NCBI GenBank assembly: GCA_024803745.1
Contig: JANJXV010000262.1
Location: 434,001 to 498,000 of the forward strand
Reading direction: 5' to 3'
From: Megascapheus bottae
Lineage: Eukaryota > Chordata > Mammalia > Rodentia > Geomyidae
DNA length: 64,000 bases
A model generated the notes under the pieces. That model was not told the origin of the DNA and did no database searches. It saw nothing but the letters and a program-made list of their open reading frames with translations. Below, piece after piece: positions 63,411-64,000 of the stretch. Within the stretch, counting starts at the first letter, position 1; each line of letters begins with the position of its first letter. The translations under genes and the position numbers were made by a program.

Positions 63411-64000
63411 ATGGTAGGAACTAATAAATATCTCTCAATCCTAACTCTCAATATCAATGGACTTAACTCTCCAATTAAATGGCATAGGTTGTCTAGTTGG
63501 ATCAAAAAGCAAGAGCCATCGTTCTGCTGACTTCAAGAGACACATCTTACCCAAAAACAATCATCTTTTGAAAGTGAGAGGTTGGAATAAACTCTATCAA
63601 GCTAACTGCCCCCATAAACAGGCTAGAGTTGCCATCCTCATATCAGATACAATAGACTTCAAACGAAAATTAGTAAGAAAAGACAAAGAAGGTTACTACA
63701 TACTACTAAAGGGATCTTTCCTCCCGGAAGATATAACAATCCTAAATATTTACACACCCAATCCCGGAGCTCCAAACTTCATCAAGCAAACTTTACTTAC
63801 ACTGAAACCATACATAGATCGAAACACAGTGATTGTTGGTGAGTTTAACACACCACTCTCACCTATGCACAGATCAACAAGGCAAAAACTCAACAGAGAA
63901 ACCTTAGAACTGAACAACTATATAGACCAACTAGATCTAACAGACATCTGTAGAATATTCCACCCAGTAACACCACAATATACGTTTTTCTCAGCAGCAC
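63411..64000 (+). pseudogene. LINE-1 ORF2 pseudogene, 5' part (unit 9)
   Basis: ATG at 63411. Carries the array-wide TGA in the CC/CLQETHL region, the following frameshift and GEFN. Private: PMHRST for PMDRST and FKRKLV for FKLKLV in the endonuclease. The sequence ends just after QYTFFSAA. Confidence 0.93.

Larger units (their letters stand above)
1..64000 (+). repeat. Tandem macrosatellite array, ~7.4 kb period, 8 full units plus two partial
   Basis: The same order of landmarks recurs head to tail. Measured at the base following the L1 tail, successive spacings are 7456, 7449, 7422, 7443, 7417, 7430, 7422 and 7423 bp. Units differ by scattered substitutions and small indels, so they are true separate copies and not one sequence repeated by error. 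Every unit holds one LINE-1, two SINEs in opposite orientation and one GAT microsatellite. The array extends past both window ends. Amplification by unequal exchange is inferred from the graded similarity of neighbouring units. Confidence 0.98.
60234..64000 (+). repeat. Macrosatellite unit 9, partial (5' half)
   Basis: Layout: unrecognised spacer 60234-60859, minus SINE 60860-61055, unrecognised 61056-61257, GAT tract 61258-61290, plus SINE 61309-61514, region before ORF1 61515-62178, L1 62179 to the window end inside the endonuclease. It lacks the ORF1 A insertion of units 7 and 8 but shares their STETK and QPRIR variants. Confidence 0.95.
62179..64000 (+). mobile_element. LINE-1, defective, cut by window end (unit 9)
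   Basis: ORF1 and the first third of ORF2 are present; the rest lies beyond the window. Confidence 0.95.

Noticed and set aside
1..64000. Regularly spaced repeats as a CRISPR-like array
   Set aside because: The period is 7.4 kb and the repeated unit is a mammalian L1-bearing monomer; there are no short repeats with unique spacers.

Overview
The window is mammalian nuclear DNA made of one thing: a head-to-tail tandem array of a ~7.42-7.46 kb unit. Eight complete units are present (starts at 772, 8228, 15677, 23099, 30542, 37959, 45389 and 52811), flanked by the tail of a preceding unit (1-771) and the first half of a ninth (60234-64000). All units lie in the same orientation and the array runs off both ends, so its real copy number and its single-copy borders are not visible. 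No host gene, RNA gene or bacterial feature was found.

Each unit has the same order: (i) ~626 bp of unrecognised sequence; (ii) an old SINE on the minus strand (~195 bp); (iii) ~200 bp unrecognised; (iv) a GAT microsatellite of 5-15 repeats; (v) the same SINE family on the plus strand (206 bp); (vi) ~660 bp without a recognisable feature, possibly the remnant of an L1 5' UTR; (vii) a LINE-1 element with ORF1, ORF2, a G-rich 3' UTR, AATAAA and an A-rich tail. The next unit starts directly after that tail. Unit boundaries were set at the L1 tail for convenience; the true duplication breakpoint is unknown.

The SINE is dimeric: an ID-like tRNA-derived left half followed by a second tRNA-like half. 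It matches what I know of the IDL-Geo SINE of geomyoid rodents (kangaroo rats, pocket mice, pocket gophers). The host is therefore most likely a geomyoid rodent; this is recognition from memory and needs a repeat-library search.

All L1 copies are dead and share the same breaks: a frameshift and a stop in ORF1; and in ORF2 an early stop, several frameshifts, a TGA before the reverse-transcriptase core and an Asp-to-Glu change in the endonuclease GDFN motif. The array therefore arose by DNA-level amplification of one already defective L1 plus its flank, not by repeated retrotransposition. Unit-specific mutations sort neighbours into groups (2-3, 4-5, 6-9), and units 7 and 8 look like the product of a very recent one-unit duplication. 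The locus is best described as a macrosatellite with a fossil L1 inside each monomer.
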